Below are positions 20,243-28,541 of a stretch of DNA of 64,000 nt, in pieces; position 1 is the first letter of the stretch; every line of letters starts with the position of its first letter. The DNA comes from Paenibacillus luteus (GTDB lineage: Bacteria; Bacillota; Bacilli; Paenibacillales; Paenibacillaceae). The position numbers were made by a program, and so were the translations under genes. The DNA is taken from NCBI RefSeq assembly GCF_006542765.1, contig NZ_SKCD01000016.1, positions 1 to 64,000 of the forward strand. Direction: 5' to 3'. Below the pieces are notes generated by a model. That model was not told the origin of the DNA and did no database searches. It saw nothing but the letters and a program-made list of their open reading frames with translations.

Positions 20243-20929
20243 ATGAATAACAACGTTTATAATGAGAGCATTCTTGTTTGCGTGTATTATGGTCCCAATA
20301 GCGAAAGATTAATCAAACGTGGCTGTGCAATTGCCAATCTGATGAAAGCTCCACTTTATATACTGACCATTGATCCGAAGCCATTCGACGAATTGGATGC
20401 CGAGAAATTGTTCTATATCGAACAATGGAAAGAATATGCCCACGCACATACTACGGCCCAGTTTGTTATGAAGGACAATGAAAACCGCCCTGTCTATAAG
20501 GTCATTTCAGAAGTGGCCAGAGATAACAACATTACACAGATTATTCTTGGTCAGACGGCACACAGCCGATGGGAACAAATAACGAAGGGATCTATCATTA
20601 ATTCCTTAGTACGCGAGATCCCATTTGTCGACTTGCATATTGTTTCCGTTGCCCGTTATATTCGGGATGAGGAAGGTCTTTATGAAAAAGGAATTCGAGC
20701 CTATTTGATTAAAGATGGGGAGCAATACAAGCTAAGCTTCAATCATGAGAAGCAAACCGATTATGAAGGCATCTTCTTCAAAGAAGTCGATACTGATTTC
20801 GATAACGGACTTTTCCGGTTTATGAAAGATGATGCAACTTTACACGTTCAAGTTATTGACGGAATTGTAACTGAATTAAAAAACATAGATATTCATGCAG
20901 CGATGAATCTTGACGACTCTAATAATTAA
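20243..20929 (+). CDS. Universal stress protein of the KdpD sensor type
   Basis: The protein has 228 residues and is soluble. Residues about 8-140 match the Usp domain found inside KdpD potassium sensors: CVYYGPNSERLIKRGCAIA at the start, then GQTAHSRWEQITKGSIINSLVRE, the ATP-loop-like block, and VDLHIV. The last 85 residues are charged, probably mostly beta, and not recognised. There is no kinase or transmembrane part, so it is a stand-alone Usp rather than a full KdpD. It has its own good promoter and is divergent from the mrp operon. A role in ion homeostasis or in modulating mrp expression is an inference from position only. The ATG is 11 bases after GAGGTG. Confidence 0.75.
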   Translation: MNNNVYNESILVCVYYGPNSERLIKRGCAIANLMKAPLYILTIDPKPFDELDAEKLFYIEQWKEYAHAHTTAQFVMKDNENRPVYKVISEVARDNNITQIILGQTAHSRWEQITKGSIINSLVREIPFVDLHIVSVARYIRDEEGLYEKGIRAYLIKDGEQYKLSFNHEKQTDYEGIFFKEVDTDFDNGLFRFMKDDATLHVQVIDGIVTELKNIDIHAAMNLDDSNN

Positions 20930-20950
20930 AAGAGAATAAAGCAACTAACC

Positions 20951-20979
20951 TTCTCTGCATGTTAATGTGGAGATTTTTT
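20951..20979 (+). terminator. Terminator after the stress protein gene
   Basis: CTCTGCAT and ATGTGGAG (two G-U pairs) close a GTTA loop, followed by ATTTTTTG on the plus strand. Confidence 0.65.
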
Positions 20980-20999
20980 GTTGTTCCAACACAGATCAT

Positions 21000-21563
21000 T
21001 TATAAATTCACATCCACTTTAACGGTTCTCTTCTCCGTCTTGTCGATTCCCAGATACTTTAACGTTTCCGCTGTGGAATGATGATGCAAAATCGACTTTA
21101 GGATGGAGATGGCAACCCCCCTATAATACGCATGGTAACCAAACGTCTTTCTTAGCGTATGGGTGCCGATTTTCTCTAATATTCCTACCTCCCTTGCCGA
21201 GTGGTTAATAATTCGATACGCCTGCTGACGGGTAATCGGACGACAATCCTTTTTGGATTTGAATAAATAATCCTCTGATTTCCAATCATTATTTGATAAA
21301 TACTCGAATAGGATCTCCCCAACCTTGCTGTTTAGGTAATAAGCCTTTTCCTCTCCTGTCCTTTCATCCTTGATATAAAGATATTGCTTAGCATTCTGGC
21401 CATCCCAAACGTCCTGTACAGTAAGATTGAGCAAATCAAGAAGACTAATCCCGGTATTAATTCCCAATACAAAAAGCAAAAGATCCCTTACAGAGTGTTT
21501 TCTCAACTCATCTTTCATCGCTTGTATGGTTTCTAAGTCCCGAATTGGATTAACAAATTGCAC
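21000..21563 (-). CDS. Small tyrosine recombinase/integrase, catalytic domain only, first Arg replaced
   Basis: The protein has 187 residues and corresponds to the C-terminal catalytic domain of the XerC/D-type family, without the usual N-terminal core-binding domain. The second box is intact: GTHTLRKTFGYHAY with His and Arg, then HHHSTAETLKYLGI with the late His and the nucleophile Tyr. In the first box the usual TGLRISELL reads TGISLLDLL, so the first catalytic Arg is Ser. This was checked from the nucleotide sequence. Either the protein is impaired in strand cleavage or it belongs to a divergent subfamily. It sits next to a tmRNA-tail-like hairpin, which would suit an old integration site. 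Confidence 0.82.
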   Translation of the reverse strand: MQFVNPIRDLETIQAMKDELRKHSVRDLLLFVLGINTGISLLDLLNLTVQDVWDGQNAKQYLYIKDERTGEEKAYYLNSKVGEILFEYLSNNDWKSEDYLFKSKKDCRPITRQQAYRIINHSAREVGILEKIGTHTLRKTFGYHAYYRGVAISILKSILHHHSTAETLKYLGIDKTEKRTVKVDVNL

Positions 21564-21828
21564 AGAGAATCCCTCCGAATAATGTTACTTAACTTAAGGT
21601 TAACAGATATTAAGTAACATAACAATTAAAAATCACTTTGTTTTACAAAAAAATATAAACGGAAAGTATATCTAAAAATCAAACCCCACATAAAGAAGTT
21701 TTCAATTGTACATGATACCCAGTCAGATAAGAACCTAATCAACAAGCTGTGGTACTCTTTAATATTCTAGAATCAATTTGCATCCTCAGGGGAAGCTCAC
21801 CCATTAAAAGAACTCAAAAAACAGCAAA

Positions 21829-21885
21829 AATCCACTACCTCATGCGGTAGTGGATTGAGATGATGGAGGCGATGGGGATCGTCCG
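21829..21885 (-). other. Terminator hairpin with tmRNA (ssrA) 3'-end-like sequence, possible att remnant
   Basis: On the minus strand a segment ending CGATCCCCATCGCCTCCATCA is followed by an 11-bp perfect hairpin (AATCCACTACC / GGTAGTGGATT) and TTTTTGCTGTTTTTT. This is the arrangement of a tmRNA 3' end plus its terminator. The fragment is only about 25 bases, so no functional tmRNA is present. Integrases commonly use the ssrA 3' end as attachment site and one lies about 270 bases away. The hairpin alone could also simply be a terminator for the oxidoreductase gene upstream. Confidence 0.45.
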
Positions 21886-21938
21886 TTTAAGGGAGAGCGA
21901 TAAATAAGGGACCTAAAGTAACAGACCAATAATTGAAG

Positions 21939-22064
21939 TTATTCATCTTTCCTGGACTCCCCATCCACTTCCATAGACATGTAAACATCTATGAGATCAA
22001 TTGATTCTTGTTGTGGTAAATTTAATAATGAAAGAAGGGCAGATTTAGCTCTCCTCGGTTTCAA
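21939..22064 (-). CDS. Possible 41-residue ORF or gene fragment
   Basis: An open frame from a TTG codon encodes an acidic C-terminal-like peptide (ending MEVDGESRKDE), with LLNLPQQESIDLIDVYM in the middle. There is no convincing ribosome binding site and a stop closes the frame just upstream. It looks more like the tail of a lost gene beside the recombinase than a working gene. I do not recognise the family. Confidence 0.25.
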   Translation of the reverse strand: MKPRRAKSALLSLLNLPQQESIDLIDVYMSMEVDGESRKDE

Positions 22065-22093
22065 TACCCTAACTTAAGCAAATTATATCCAGC

Positions 22094-23083
22094 TTAATCT
22101 ATTAATATCGCTATATTGCCTAGTTGTTCCCCTTGCTGCATTCGGTGAAAGGCTTGAATCGTATCTTGTAATGGATATACTTGATCAATTATCGGGTGAA
22201 GTGAGTGGCGTTCCATGAATTGAAGCATATCCGTAAACTCTTTACTACTTCCCATTGATGTACCAATGATACTGATTTGAGGAAAGAAAATATCTCGGAT
22301 TGGGAGTTCTATTCGATCTCCCGAGCTTGCTCCAAACGTCACGATTCGGCCATTTGGCTTTATGACATCAAAGTAATAGGGGAACGTTACAGGCCCGATG
22401 CTGTCGAGAATAAGATCCACGGTGTGTCCGTTCATACTGTCCTTCCAGTTGCTATGGGTATGGAATGCATGATCAGCCCCATGTAAGAGTGCAGTTTGTC
22501 TTTTCGCCTCATTTCGCGACGTGACGCTGACTCGTGCCCCTGCCGCTAAAGCCATAAGCATGGCATAAGACGCTACCCCGCCTCCAATGCCGGGAATAAG
22601 AACATGTTCCCCCCGTTGCAATTGTCCTCTCGTGAACAAAGCTCGATACGCTGTCAAAGCAGACAAGGGCAGCACGCCTGCTTCTTCCCAAGACAAGTAA
22701 GCTGGCTTTTTGACAGCATTCCGAGACGGAATAATGATATACTCTGCAAATGTACCATCCGATGGCCCCCCTACAATGGCTGGAACCGAAGGGACATCGT
22801 CAGGAGATTCCCACCCGATGCACGGATTAATGATAACTTCGGAACCAACTCTACAGTCGGAAACGCCCTCACCTATCTCTTCAATCCTGCCTGCTCCATC
22901 CGAACCAATAATCAGGGGAGCTTCCTGTTCCATTCGGTCTGCCATGATGAACAAGTCTCGATGGTTCAACCCTGCAGATTTCAGTTTTACTTTTACTTCT
23001 CCGTAGCCTGGCTGTTTGTCACTAACGTCTTTGTATGTTAAGCCATTCAAGCCGCTTTCGTCGGCATGTACGACTGCTTTCAT
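22094..23083 (-). CDS. Zinc-type alcohol dehydrogenase-like / quinone oxidoreductase (YogA-like)
   Basis: This is a 329-residue medium-chain dehydrogenase/reductase. It has a GroES-like N-terminal domain ([34 protein letters not shown]) and a Rossmann domain with the NAD(P) motif [11 protein letters not shown]. The structural zinc Cys cluster is not seen, so a zinc-independent quinone or enone reductase is more likely than an alcohol dehydrogenase. I started it at the ATG of MKAVVHAD, eight bases after GGGAGGA; an ATG two codons earlier is too close. It is divergent from a LysR regulator, which probably controls it. The true substrate is unknown. Confidence 0.85.
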   Translation of the reverse strand: MKAVVHADESGLNGLTYKDVSDKQPGYGEVKVKLKSAGLNHRDLFIMADRMEQEAPLIIGSDGAGRIEEIGEGVSDCRVGSEVIINPCIGWESPDDVPSVPAIVGGPSDGTFAEYIIIPSRNAVKKPAYLSWEEAGVLPLSALTAYRALFTRGQLQRGEHVLIPGIGGGVASYAMLMALAAGARVSVTSRNEAKRQTALLHGADHAFHTHSNWKDSMNGHTVDLILDSIGPVTFPYYFDVIKPNGRIVTFGASSGDRIELPIRDIFFPQISIIGTSMGSSKEFTDMLQFMERHSLHPIIDQVYPLQDTIQAFHRMQQGEQLGNIAILID

Positions 23084-23209
23084 CTTCATTCCTCCCTCTA
23101 CCTTATTGTGTACTTCTTTTAAAAATTGTACTTGGAGGATGAAATCCTGTAAAATTGTCAAAATCGAATGTGACTATCAAAAATGATCATACCAAGCAGG
23201 TGAATAGAA

Positions 23210-24124
23210 ATGGAAATCAGTGATTTGAAAATTTTTCAAACCGTCGCTCACGAGGGCAGCATAACGAAGGCCGCGCAAGTCTTGAACTATGTGCAGTCCA
23301 ATGTGACCACTAGGATACAGGATCTTGAGAATCAGTTAAAAGTACCACTCTTCCGTCGTTCCAACCGGGGAATGACGTTAACAGCGGCAGGCGAAAACTT
23401 GTTGAAATATGCAGATAAAATCCTGTCTTTGATCGACGAAGCGATAAAATCCACACAATTCTCGGAACATCCCGTCGGTCCCTTGCGGTTAGGTTCTATC
23501 GAAACGACAGCTGCCACTCATTTGACTCCATTATTGACTGAGTATCACTCACGTTACCCTGATGTTCATCTATCACTTGTAACCGGTGAAACGCACAGTC
23601 TTTTGCAAAAAGTATTGAAATATGAACTTGATGGAGCTTTTGTATACGGACCTATCTATGAGCCCGAAATTGAACATGTTGCTGCTATTGAAGATGAATT
23701 AGTACTTATCTCGGAACCAGGAAAAAATGACATGCACGATTTACTCATAAAACCAATGTTGTTTTTCGACGTTGGGTGCACCCATCGCAAAAAGGCTGAG
23801 CATTTTCTAAGAGAAAACGGATTGACTTCCATTCAAATAATGGAGTTTGGCACGTTGGAGGTTATTCTAAATGGAGTATCCGCTGGCCTCGGCGTGTCTT
23901 TATTGCCACAATCCTCAATTGTCAATTCGGAAGAGGCAGGAATCATCGCTTCCCACCGACTGCCTGAAGAGTATCGGGATTTACAGGTGTGGTTTGTGTA
24001 TAAGCGGGAATCGATCTACTCCAGTGCATTATTAAAATTCGTTCAATCCATTGAGTCATTTAAGTTCTTTGCAAAAAAAAAAAACGATATTCTCCGAATC
24101 GATAATTTCAAATTCTCACATTAA
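23210..24124 (+). CDS. LysR-family transcriptional regulator
   Basis: The protein has 304 residues. An N-terminal winged helix (SDLKIFQTVAHEGSITKAAQVL, RIQDLENQLKVPLF) is followed by a periplasmic-binding-like effector domain from about residue 90. The ATG follows AGGTGAATAGAA. The divergent oxidoreductase 126 bases away is the likely target. The shared intergenic region has an ATCA-N4-TGAT dyad near 23176-23187 that could be part of a LysR box. CzcR/YtlI-type activators are comparable, but the effector cannot be predicted. Confidence 0.92.
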   Translation: MEISDLKIFQTVAHEGSITKAAQVLNYVQSNVTTRIQDLENQLKVPLFRRSNRGMTLTAAGENLLKYADKILSLIDEAIKSTQFSEHPVGPLRLGSIETTAATHLTPLLTEYHSRYPDVHLSLVTGETHSLLQKVLKYELDGAFVYGPIYEPEIEHVAAIEDELVLISEPGKNDMHDLLIKPMLFFDVGCTHRKKAEHFLRENGLTSIQIMEFGTLEVILNGVSAGLGVSLLPQSSIVNSEEAGIIASHRLPEEYRDLQVWFVYKRESIYSSALLKFVQSIESFKFFAKKKNDILRIDNFKFSH

Positions 24125-24367
24125 CTCTAATGTTCTATATATTCATTCTTCATTATCAATGATATTCACTCCAAAGATACTTAAGTCTTCTGGGATCTCT
24201 TTATGCAGCTGAATACTTCTTCGCTACCGATTCAACCATTATATTTCCTCTCTTTCCATAATAAAAATCGATTTGAACAATGACAGCTAGAATCTTCTTT
24301 TACTCATGATGGGGTAGCGTCAGGAAAATATGAATTTACAACGATAAGGAAATTACAATATTAAATA

Positions 24368-24392
24368 CCCTTGATCCATTCAAGATCAAGGG
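24368..24392. terminator. Hairpin terminator in the 335-base gap between LysR and anti-sigma genes
   Basis: CCCTTGATC and GATCAAGGG form a 9-bp stem with a 7-base loop. T-rich sequence lies on the plus side and TATTTAATATT on the minus side, so it may serve both convergent genes. The rest of the gap (24125-24459) shows no gene. Confidence 0.6.
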
Positions 24393-24459
24393 TTTCCTGT
24401 TTAGCAAAATGAAGCTTTTGTTAAACAAGTGTGTTGAAATGTTTATTTAAATTATCTTG

Positions 24460-25899
24460 TTATTTAACCGGTATTCGAGTGCCATTTATAATTATTGCTT
24501 TAACTTTGGTAATATCTAAAGGCGCTTTCGTATCCCAACTTGAATTAAAGGTATGTTTATCAGGGTTTTCGCTTCCTCCACCACCATCCAATGGGATAAT
24601 ACCGTCAACTGTTTCAATTTCAAGCAGCATATCACTGACCATGAAATTTTCACCTTTATAGGTACCGATTATTTGTAATCCTAAAGGACTGAGGGTTATA
24701 TATTCAAAAAGATGACCTTCAACTGAAATATCATTTTTCCAAGTACGTAAATTGGCAGTTGTATCACTTGATTTTGCTGCCACCTTCCAGTTGCCTTCAA
24801 CCCCAGAATAAACGGAACCCGTATAATATAAAGTGTATTTATTAAGATTTTCGCTGCTTACAGGAAATACAAATTCTTCATATTTATATTTAGCGTCATC
24901 ATAATCGTTATTTTCATGATCAATAAGTTTTTTTTTCTGATCACTGAGAAATACCAAACTATAATCACTGGAGATTAAATTACCGTCCGAACTCTTTAGA
25001 GTAAGCATGGCATCACTAGAACCAAACTCTTTATTAAAAATTTTCCCTATCTGCACATGCAATTTTCCATCTATCATACCGATATTTGAAATCCATTGAT
25101 CTTTTTCACCGTGGGGCATGGAAGCATAATTCCCTGGCATAAGTGCCTCTGTTAATGAACCGAGGTCACTTGGTACATTACTGCCCCCCCAAATCTCTGC
25201 TTTTTCAATAGGAATCGTTTCTACCTCTTCAACTCCTGTAAGGGATACGGAAATGGGTTCGTCTTTATAGGCTTTTGCGTTAAAATAAATAAGGAAACTG
25301 CCAAGCTCCAACCGATCTGTTAATGGTGTGTCTGGATCAGCCGTGATATTAAACTCATAATAAATGGTATTTGTATCTTTATTAAAATTAAGCATTTTTT
25401 GTTTCCATGACAGGCTGGCTGATAAAACTTCGTCTCCACTTTTGACTCCCTCTTTTGTTGGTGAATGCATTTTCACATTGAATCCGTCTCTAAAATCAGT
25501 TTCTTCCGTCAATCGGTTTTGACCTGTTCTATCCTGAAGAGATAAGTAGATAATCGCCCTATTATCATATTTCTGTGCACCGATAACCTCCATGCGAATT
25601 CCTTTGTCCTCACTATAGACTCCTACCGGTTCAACAATCTTACCAAAATCAGGATTAAATCTCTCTATGAACCAATCAAAATCCCCTAAAGATGAAGCAG
25701 TTGCACTAGTAACTAATACGAACGATATCGCAATAGCTGCAATCGTTGACCTTGTCCACCGTTTGCGGTGTCTAGCAGGCATGTTAGCACTACCTTCATA
25801 CAATCGGCTTTTAACCTGTTCAGCAAGTTTACTTGAATCAACCGTAATCTGGGAGAACATTTCATGTATATGTTTTTCGTCCATATTAAATTTGCCCAT
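24460..25899 (-). CDS. Anti-sigma-like membrane protein (DUF4179-type) partnered with ECF sigma factor
   Basis: This gene encodes 479 residues. A cytoplasmic N-terminus of about 50 residues with Lys/Arg-rich RHRKRWTRS precedes one membrane helix (about 54-74), then a large extracytoplasmic beta-rich region of about 400 residues. It overlaps the upstream ECF sigma gene by 14 bases, the usual arrangement for a cognate anti-sigma factor. No zinc-finger HxxxCxxC is present. The start was chosen at ATG of MGKFN, after AAAGGAGTC. The extracytoplasmic domain resembles DUF4179 proteins common in Paenibacillus and Clostridia; their signal is unknown. A weak terminator follows. Confidence 0.75.
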   Translation of the reverse strand: MGKFNMDEKHIHEMFSQITVDSSKLAEQVKSRLYEGSANMPARHRKRWTRSTIAAIAISFVLVTSATASSLGDFDWFIERFNPDFGKIVEPVGVYSEDKGIRMEVIGAQKYDNRAIIYLSLQDRTGQNRLTEETDFRDGFNVKMHSPTKEGVKSGDEVLSASLSWKQKMLNFNKDTNTIYYEFNITADPDTPLTDRLELGSFLIYFNAKAYKDEPISVSLTGVEEVETIPIEKAEIWGGSNVPSDLGSLTEALMPGNYASMPHGEKDQWISNIGMIDGKLHVQIGKIFNKEFGSSDAMLTLKSSDGNLISSDYSLVFLSDQKKKLIDHENNDYDDAKYKYEEFVFPVSSENLNKYTLYYTGSVYSGVEGNWKVAAKSSDTTANLRTWKNDISVEGHLFEYITLSPLGLQIIGTYKGENFMVSDMLLEIETVDGIIPLDGGGGSENPDKHTFNSSWDTKAPLDITKVKAIIINGTRIPVK

Positions 25900-26422
25900 A
25901 GTTAGACTCCTTTCTACCATATGCAATATTAAAATATTTAATTATTTTATCTTTAGCCCGTTGATATTGTTTGCGTAATGCCGCTGGAGAACTTCCTATA
26001 AGCTGAGATAGTTCCTCGTAACTCTGCTCATCCATAATCCGCCCATATAACAAGGCACGTTCCATAGGTTTAAGCTTCTGTAATGCGCGAAGCATCTCAT
26101 CACTCAAACCTTTATCTTTCTCTGGTAAAACTACTTCAATACGAATATCATGAAAATAATGGATCTTACGCTTTTTCAGTTGATTTAAACAGCGATTATA
26201 TGTAATTTTGTACAACCATGCGGATAGGTTATTGCCATCAAAACTATTCCGATTTTGATAGGCTGAAAGAAAGACTTCTTGTACAATATTTTCCGCTTCA
26301 TGATAATCACATAGAATCGCCGTTGCATAGCGAAGGAGTTTTTCACCGAAGAGATTGATTATCTCTTCCAGTTCATCTTCTCCACCATTAACAAACCTTT
26401 TTCCAATGTCTATTTCCTCCAT
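25886..26422 (-). CDS. ECF-type RNA polymerase sigma factor
   Basis: The protein has 178 residues. Region 2 (YATAILCDYHEAENIVQEVF, AWLYKITYNRCLNQLKKRK) and region 4 (LKPMERALLYGRIMDEQSYEELSQLIGSSPAALRKQYQRAKDKI) are both complete, with a short linker, as in group IV sigma factors. The ATG follows AAAGGAGGTGAGC. The downstream gene is a membrane protein overlapping it by 14 bases, probably its anti-sigma factor. A TGTCAC-N16-CGGTTG element upstream could be its own promoter. The regulon is unknown. Confidence 0.93.
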   Translation of the reverse strand: MEEIDIGKRFVNGGEDELEEIINLFGEKLLRYATAILCDYHEAENIVQEVFLSAYQNRNSFDGNNLSAWLYKITYNRCLNQLKKRKIHYFHDIRIEVVLPEKDKGLSDEMLRALQKLKPMERALLYGRIMDEQSYEELSQLIGSSPAALRKQYQRAKDKIIKYFNIAYGRKESNYGQI

Positions 26423-26462
26423 ACGCTCACCTCCTTTTTTTTATCAGTCGACTGTACCCTTA

Positions 26463-26490
26463 CAACCGTTCAAAGAGCTGTTTTGTGACA
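26463..26490 (-). promoter_or_regulatory. Candidate ECF-type autoregulatory promoter
   Basis: On the minus strand TGTCAC (26485-26490) and CGGTTG (26463-26468) are spaced 16 bases apart and lie about 45 bases before the ECF sigma start. AAC/CAC-type -35 and CG-type -10 elements are characteristic of ECF promoters. This is tentative. Confidence 0.35.
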
Positions 26491-26570
26491 TGATTTTTAA
26501 TTTAATCGGAAAGTAGATTATGCAATTCGATTTTCACCACCAAGGTATAGCCAGCCAAATCGGGTACACT

Positions 26571-26612
26571 AAAAATAGCCAACCCCCTTGATGGTACGGG
26601 GGTTAGCTATTA
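26571..26612 (-). terminator. Terminator after the alpha/beta hydrolase gene
   Basis: TAGC-C-AACCCCC pairs with GGGGGTT-A-GCTA (one mismatch) around a 10-base loop, and the minus strand continues TATTTTTAG. Confidence 0.8.
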
Positions 26613-26650
26613 AATTTGAATGTTAAGTTTTTAACCTATTGAACATTTTG

Positions 26651-27424
26651 TTAAACTAAATTATTTTTAAATTGCTCCATCCAATTCTGCAAGGCATCAA
26701 CAACCTTCTCCAACTGGTCATCTTCTCCGATTTGAGGTGCACTATCTCCCTTTTGCGGACCATAGGATCCGAATTGCCCGTGATTTCCACCATTAATCGA
26801 AACATATTCCGTTAACTCAGGAAGATTGGCTTTTGAACTTTCCCAAACATCCAGATTGAGCACCGCGTCAGAAGTACCTGTAATTTGTAGCGCGGCAAGG
26901 TCCGTATCGGCAAGGCTTCCGCTATCATCGGCATACGAAGCTAAGAAATAAATACCTGCCAGTTGATCGTTGTGCTCTGAAGCATACCTGGCCGCAAACG
27001 CGCCCCCCAGCGAGTGACCTCCGATGACAAAGGTTTCGCCCGGATGTTCCTGCACGAAGGAATCGGCTTTGTTTTGCCCGAAAATAGCCAGATTAAGCGG
27101 CATTTTTGCAATGTATACACGGTGACCTAACTTAGCAAGCTCGCTTGCAAACGGCGAATAACTGCCCGGCTCAACTAAGCCGCCAGGATAAAAAATAATA
27201 TTGGGCTGCATGATGCTTCCATCCGCAGGCTCGAATGTATACCCGTCTTTCCCCTCTGTTACGTTTACCTCGCTGTTGCTTTGCAATGCCGACTCCGCTT
27301 TAGTGCTTGGTGTGTATGTTTGAGATTTTAGATACAGGAATGATCCAGCGGCAACAAGCGCGATGAGGACGAAGCCCGCGAGCAGGATGCGCAGCCATAT
27401 ACGTTTTCGTTTTGTCTTTGTCAC
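26651..27424 (-). CDS. Membrane-anchored alpha/beta hydrolase (dienelactone hydrolase-like fold)
   Basis: This gene encodes about 257 residues. An N-terminal Arg/Lys-rich stretch and membrane helix (about 9-32) anchor an extracytoplasmic alpha/beta hydrolase domain. The nucleophile elbow is GGHSLGG; the acid is probably in the SDAVL region and the His in NGGNHGQFG. It resembles alpha/beta hydrolase family 5 proteins, whose substrates are mostly unknown. I chose a GTG start after AAAGGAGAG, which removes an overlap with ctaA. It directly follows ctaA on the same strand and may be cotranscribed. A fragmentary second copy of this gene survives near 31.6-31.75 kb. Confidence 0.82.
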   Translation of the reverse strand: MTKTKRKRIWLRILLAGFVLIALVAAGSFLYLKSQTYTPSTKAESALQSNSEVNVTEGKDGYTFEPADGSIMQPNIIFYPGGLVEPGSYSPFASELAKLGHRVYIAKMPLNLAIFGQNKADSFVQEHPGETFVIGGHSLGGAFAARYASEHNDQLAGIYFLASYADDSGSLADTDLAALQITGTSDAVLNLDVWESSKANLPELTEYVSINGGNHGQFGSYGPQKGDSAPQIGEDDQLEKVVDALQNWMEQFKNNLV

Positions 27425-27452
27425 TGAGCAACTCTCCTTTGAATAACTTTTA

Positions 27453-28391
27453 TTATTTTTCAATTGTTGCAGGCTTGGAAAGCCTCCATGTCAGATAACT
27501 CATGTAGGCAAGCATGCCAAATAGTACAGCAATAGTGGTCATATGGGCTAGTACAACGAACATGTACAATTCCGGACGGTTAAGCGTATACAGCATGCCT
27601 ACGCCAGTAAGAACTTGGAACAAAATGAGACCAACAGCAAACCGGGCTTGCATCGTCAATTCCCGATTGCTCTTGTAATACTTGTAAATCCAAAACCACA
27701 ATATGACAACGAGCAAAACCAGCAGCATACCGGCGATCCGGTGAGTCAATTCAATCGTTATCCCTCCTGCCAATTCCGGCAGCCGACTGCCTGTGCAAAA
27801 CAACCCGGTACAGGAACCTGCCGAATCAGTATGACTTACAAATGCGCCGGTATAGACCACCAAATAAGAATATACGGTCAAGCACCATACAAAATAGCGA
27901 AATGCCTTGCTTGTCCTCGGCATTTGCTCAAATTTCGCAAGTCCCCGCGCTTTCTGTTCTTGCCTCGAGCCAAGACTCGTCATTAAAGAACTCGCTAAAG
28001 CGATAAAGGCGAAGCCCAAATGGAGCGCCATCACGGGGGGAGATTGTGAAAATACGACTGCTAATGCACCCATTGCGCCTTGAATGATGACAAAAACCAG
28101 TGTTAATGCTGCAAAAAATTGCAAATCTTTTCGCTGCTTCAAATACACTAAAAAAGTTAGGAGAGTAGCCACGGCCAAAATGCCTGCCGTCGTACTCACC
28201 AGCCTATGTGTGTATTCGATGACGGAAGCAAGCGTATGAGCCGGAACAAATTTCCCATGACACATTGGCCATTCCGTGCCGCATCCCAGACCGGACTCTG
28301 TTCTGGTGACGATGCCACCTCCAAATGTCGCGAAAAACATAAACAGCGTTGTTGCGTAACTAAGCCATTTCAACCGAGTAATCGTTGCCAA
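27453..28391 (-). CDS. ctaA: Heme A synthase (CtaA/Cox15)
   Basis: The protein has 312 residues and eight membrane helices. It oxidises the C8 methyl of heme O to a formyl group to make heme A for cytochrome aa3 oxidases. The first half has ESGLGCGTEWPMCHG with the Cys pair typical of Bacillus CtaA, EYTHR with a heme-ligand His, and ALHLGFA. The second half repeats the pattern with GSCTGLFC, ELTHR and LAHM. The start is TTG after CAGGTG. No ctaB or oxidase genes are adjacent. Its promoter is interrupted by a palindrome beside a divergent tetR gene, which implies repression. The alpha/beta hydrolase gene follows about 28 bases later. Confidence 0.95.
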   Translation of the reverse strand: MATITRLKWLSYATTLFMFFATFGGGIVTRTESGLGCGTEWPMCHGKFVPAHTLASVIEYTHRLVSTTAGILAVATLLTFLVYLKQRKDLQFFAALTLVFVIIQGAMGALAVVFSQSPPVMALHLGFAFIALASSLMTSLGSRQEQKARGLAKFEQMPRTSKAFRYFVWCLTVYSYLVVYTGAFVSHTDSAGSCTGLFCTGSRLPELAGGITIELTHRIAGMLLVLLVVILWFWIYKYYKSNRELTMQARFAVGLILFQVLTGVGMLYTLNRPELYMFVVLAHMTTIAVLFGMLAYMSYLTWRLSKPATIEK

Positions 28392-28460
28392 TATTTTTCA
28401 CCTGCCTATTCTTGATGCAACCATAACAATTTTCATGGAGGAGATACTTCGATCTCATTA

Positions 28461-28489
28461 ATTATATTTACCGGTAGGTAAATTATCAA
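28461..28489 (-). promoter_or_regulatory. ctaA promoter with palindromic operator filling its spacer
   Basis: On the minus strand TTGATA (28484-28489) and TATAAT (28461-28466) flank a 17-base spacer that itself contains the dyad ATTTACC-N4-GGTAAAT (28466-28483). This is a near-ideal sigma-A promoter with a TetR-style operator exactly between -35 and -10. A divergent tetR gene starts 53 bases away. Confidence 0.7.
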
Positions 28490-28541
28490 GACGCTTTTGA
28501 TTAAAATGATGAATTGTCATAAAATATTCATGGAGGTAGTT

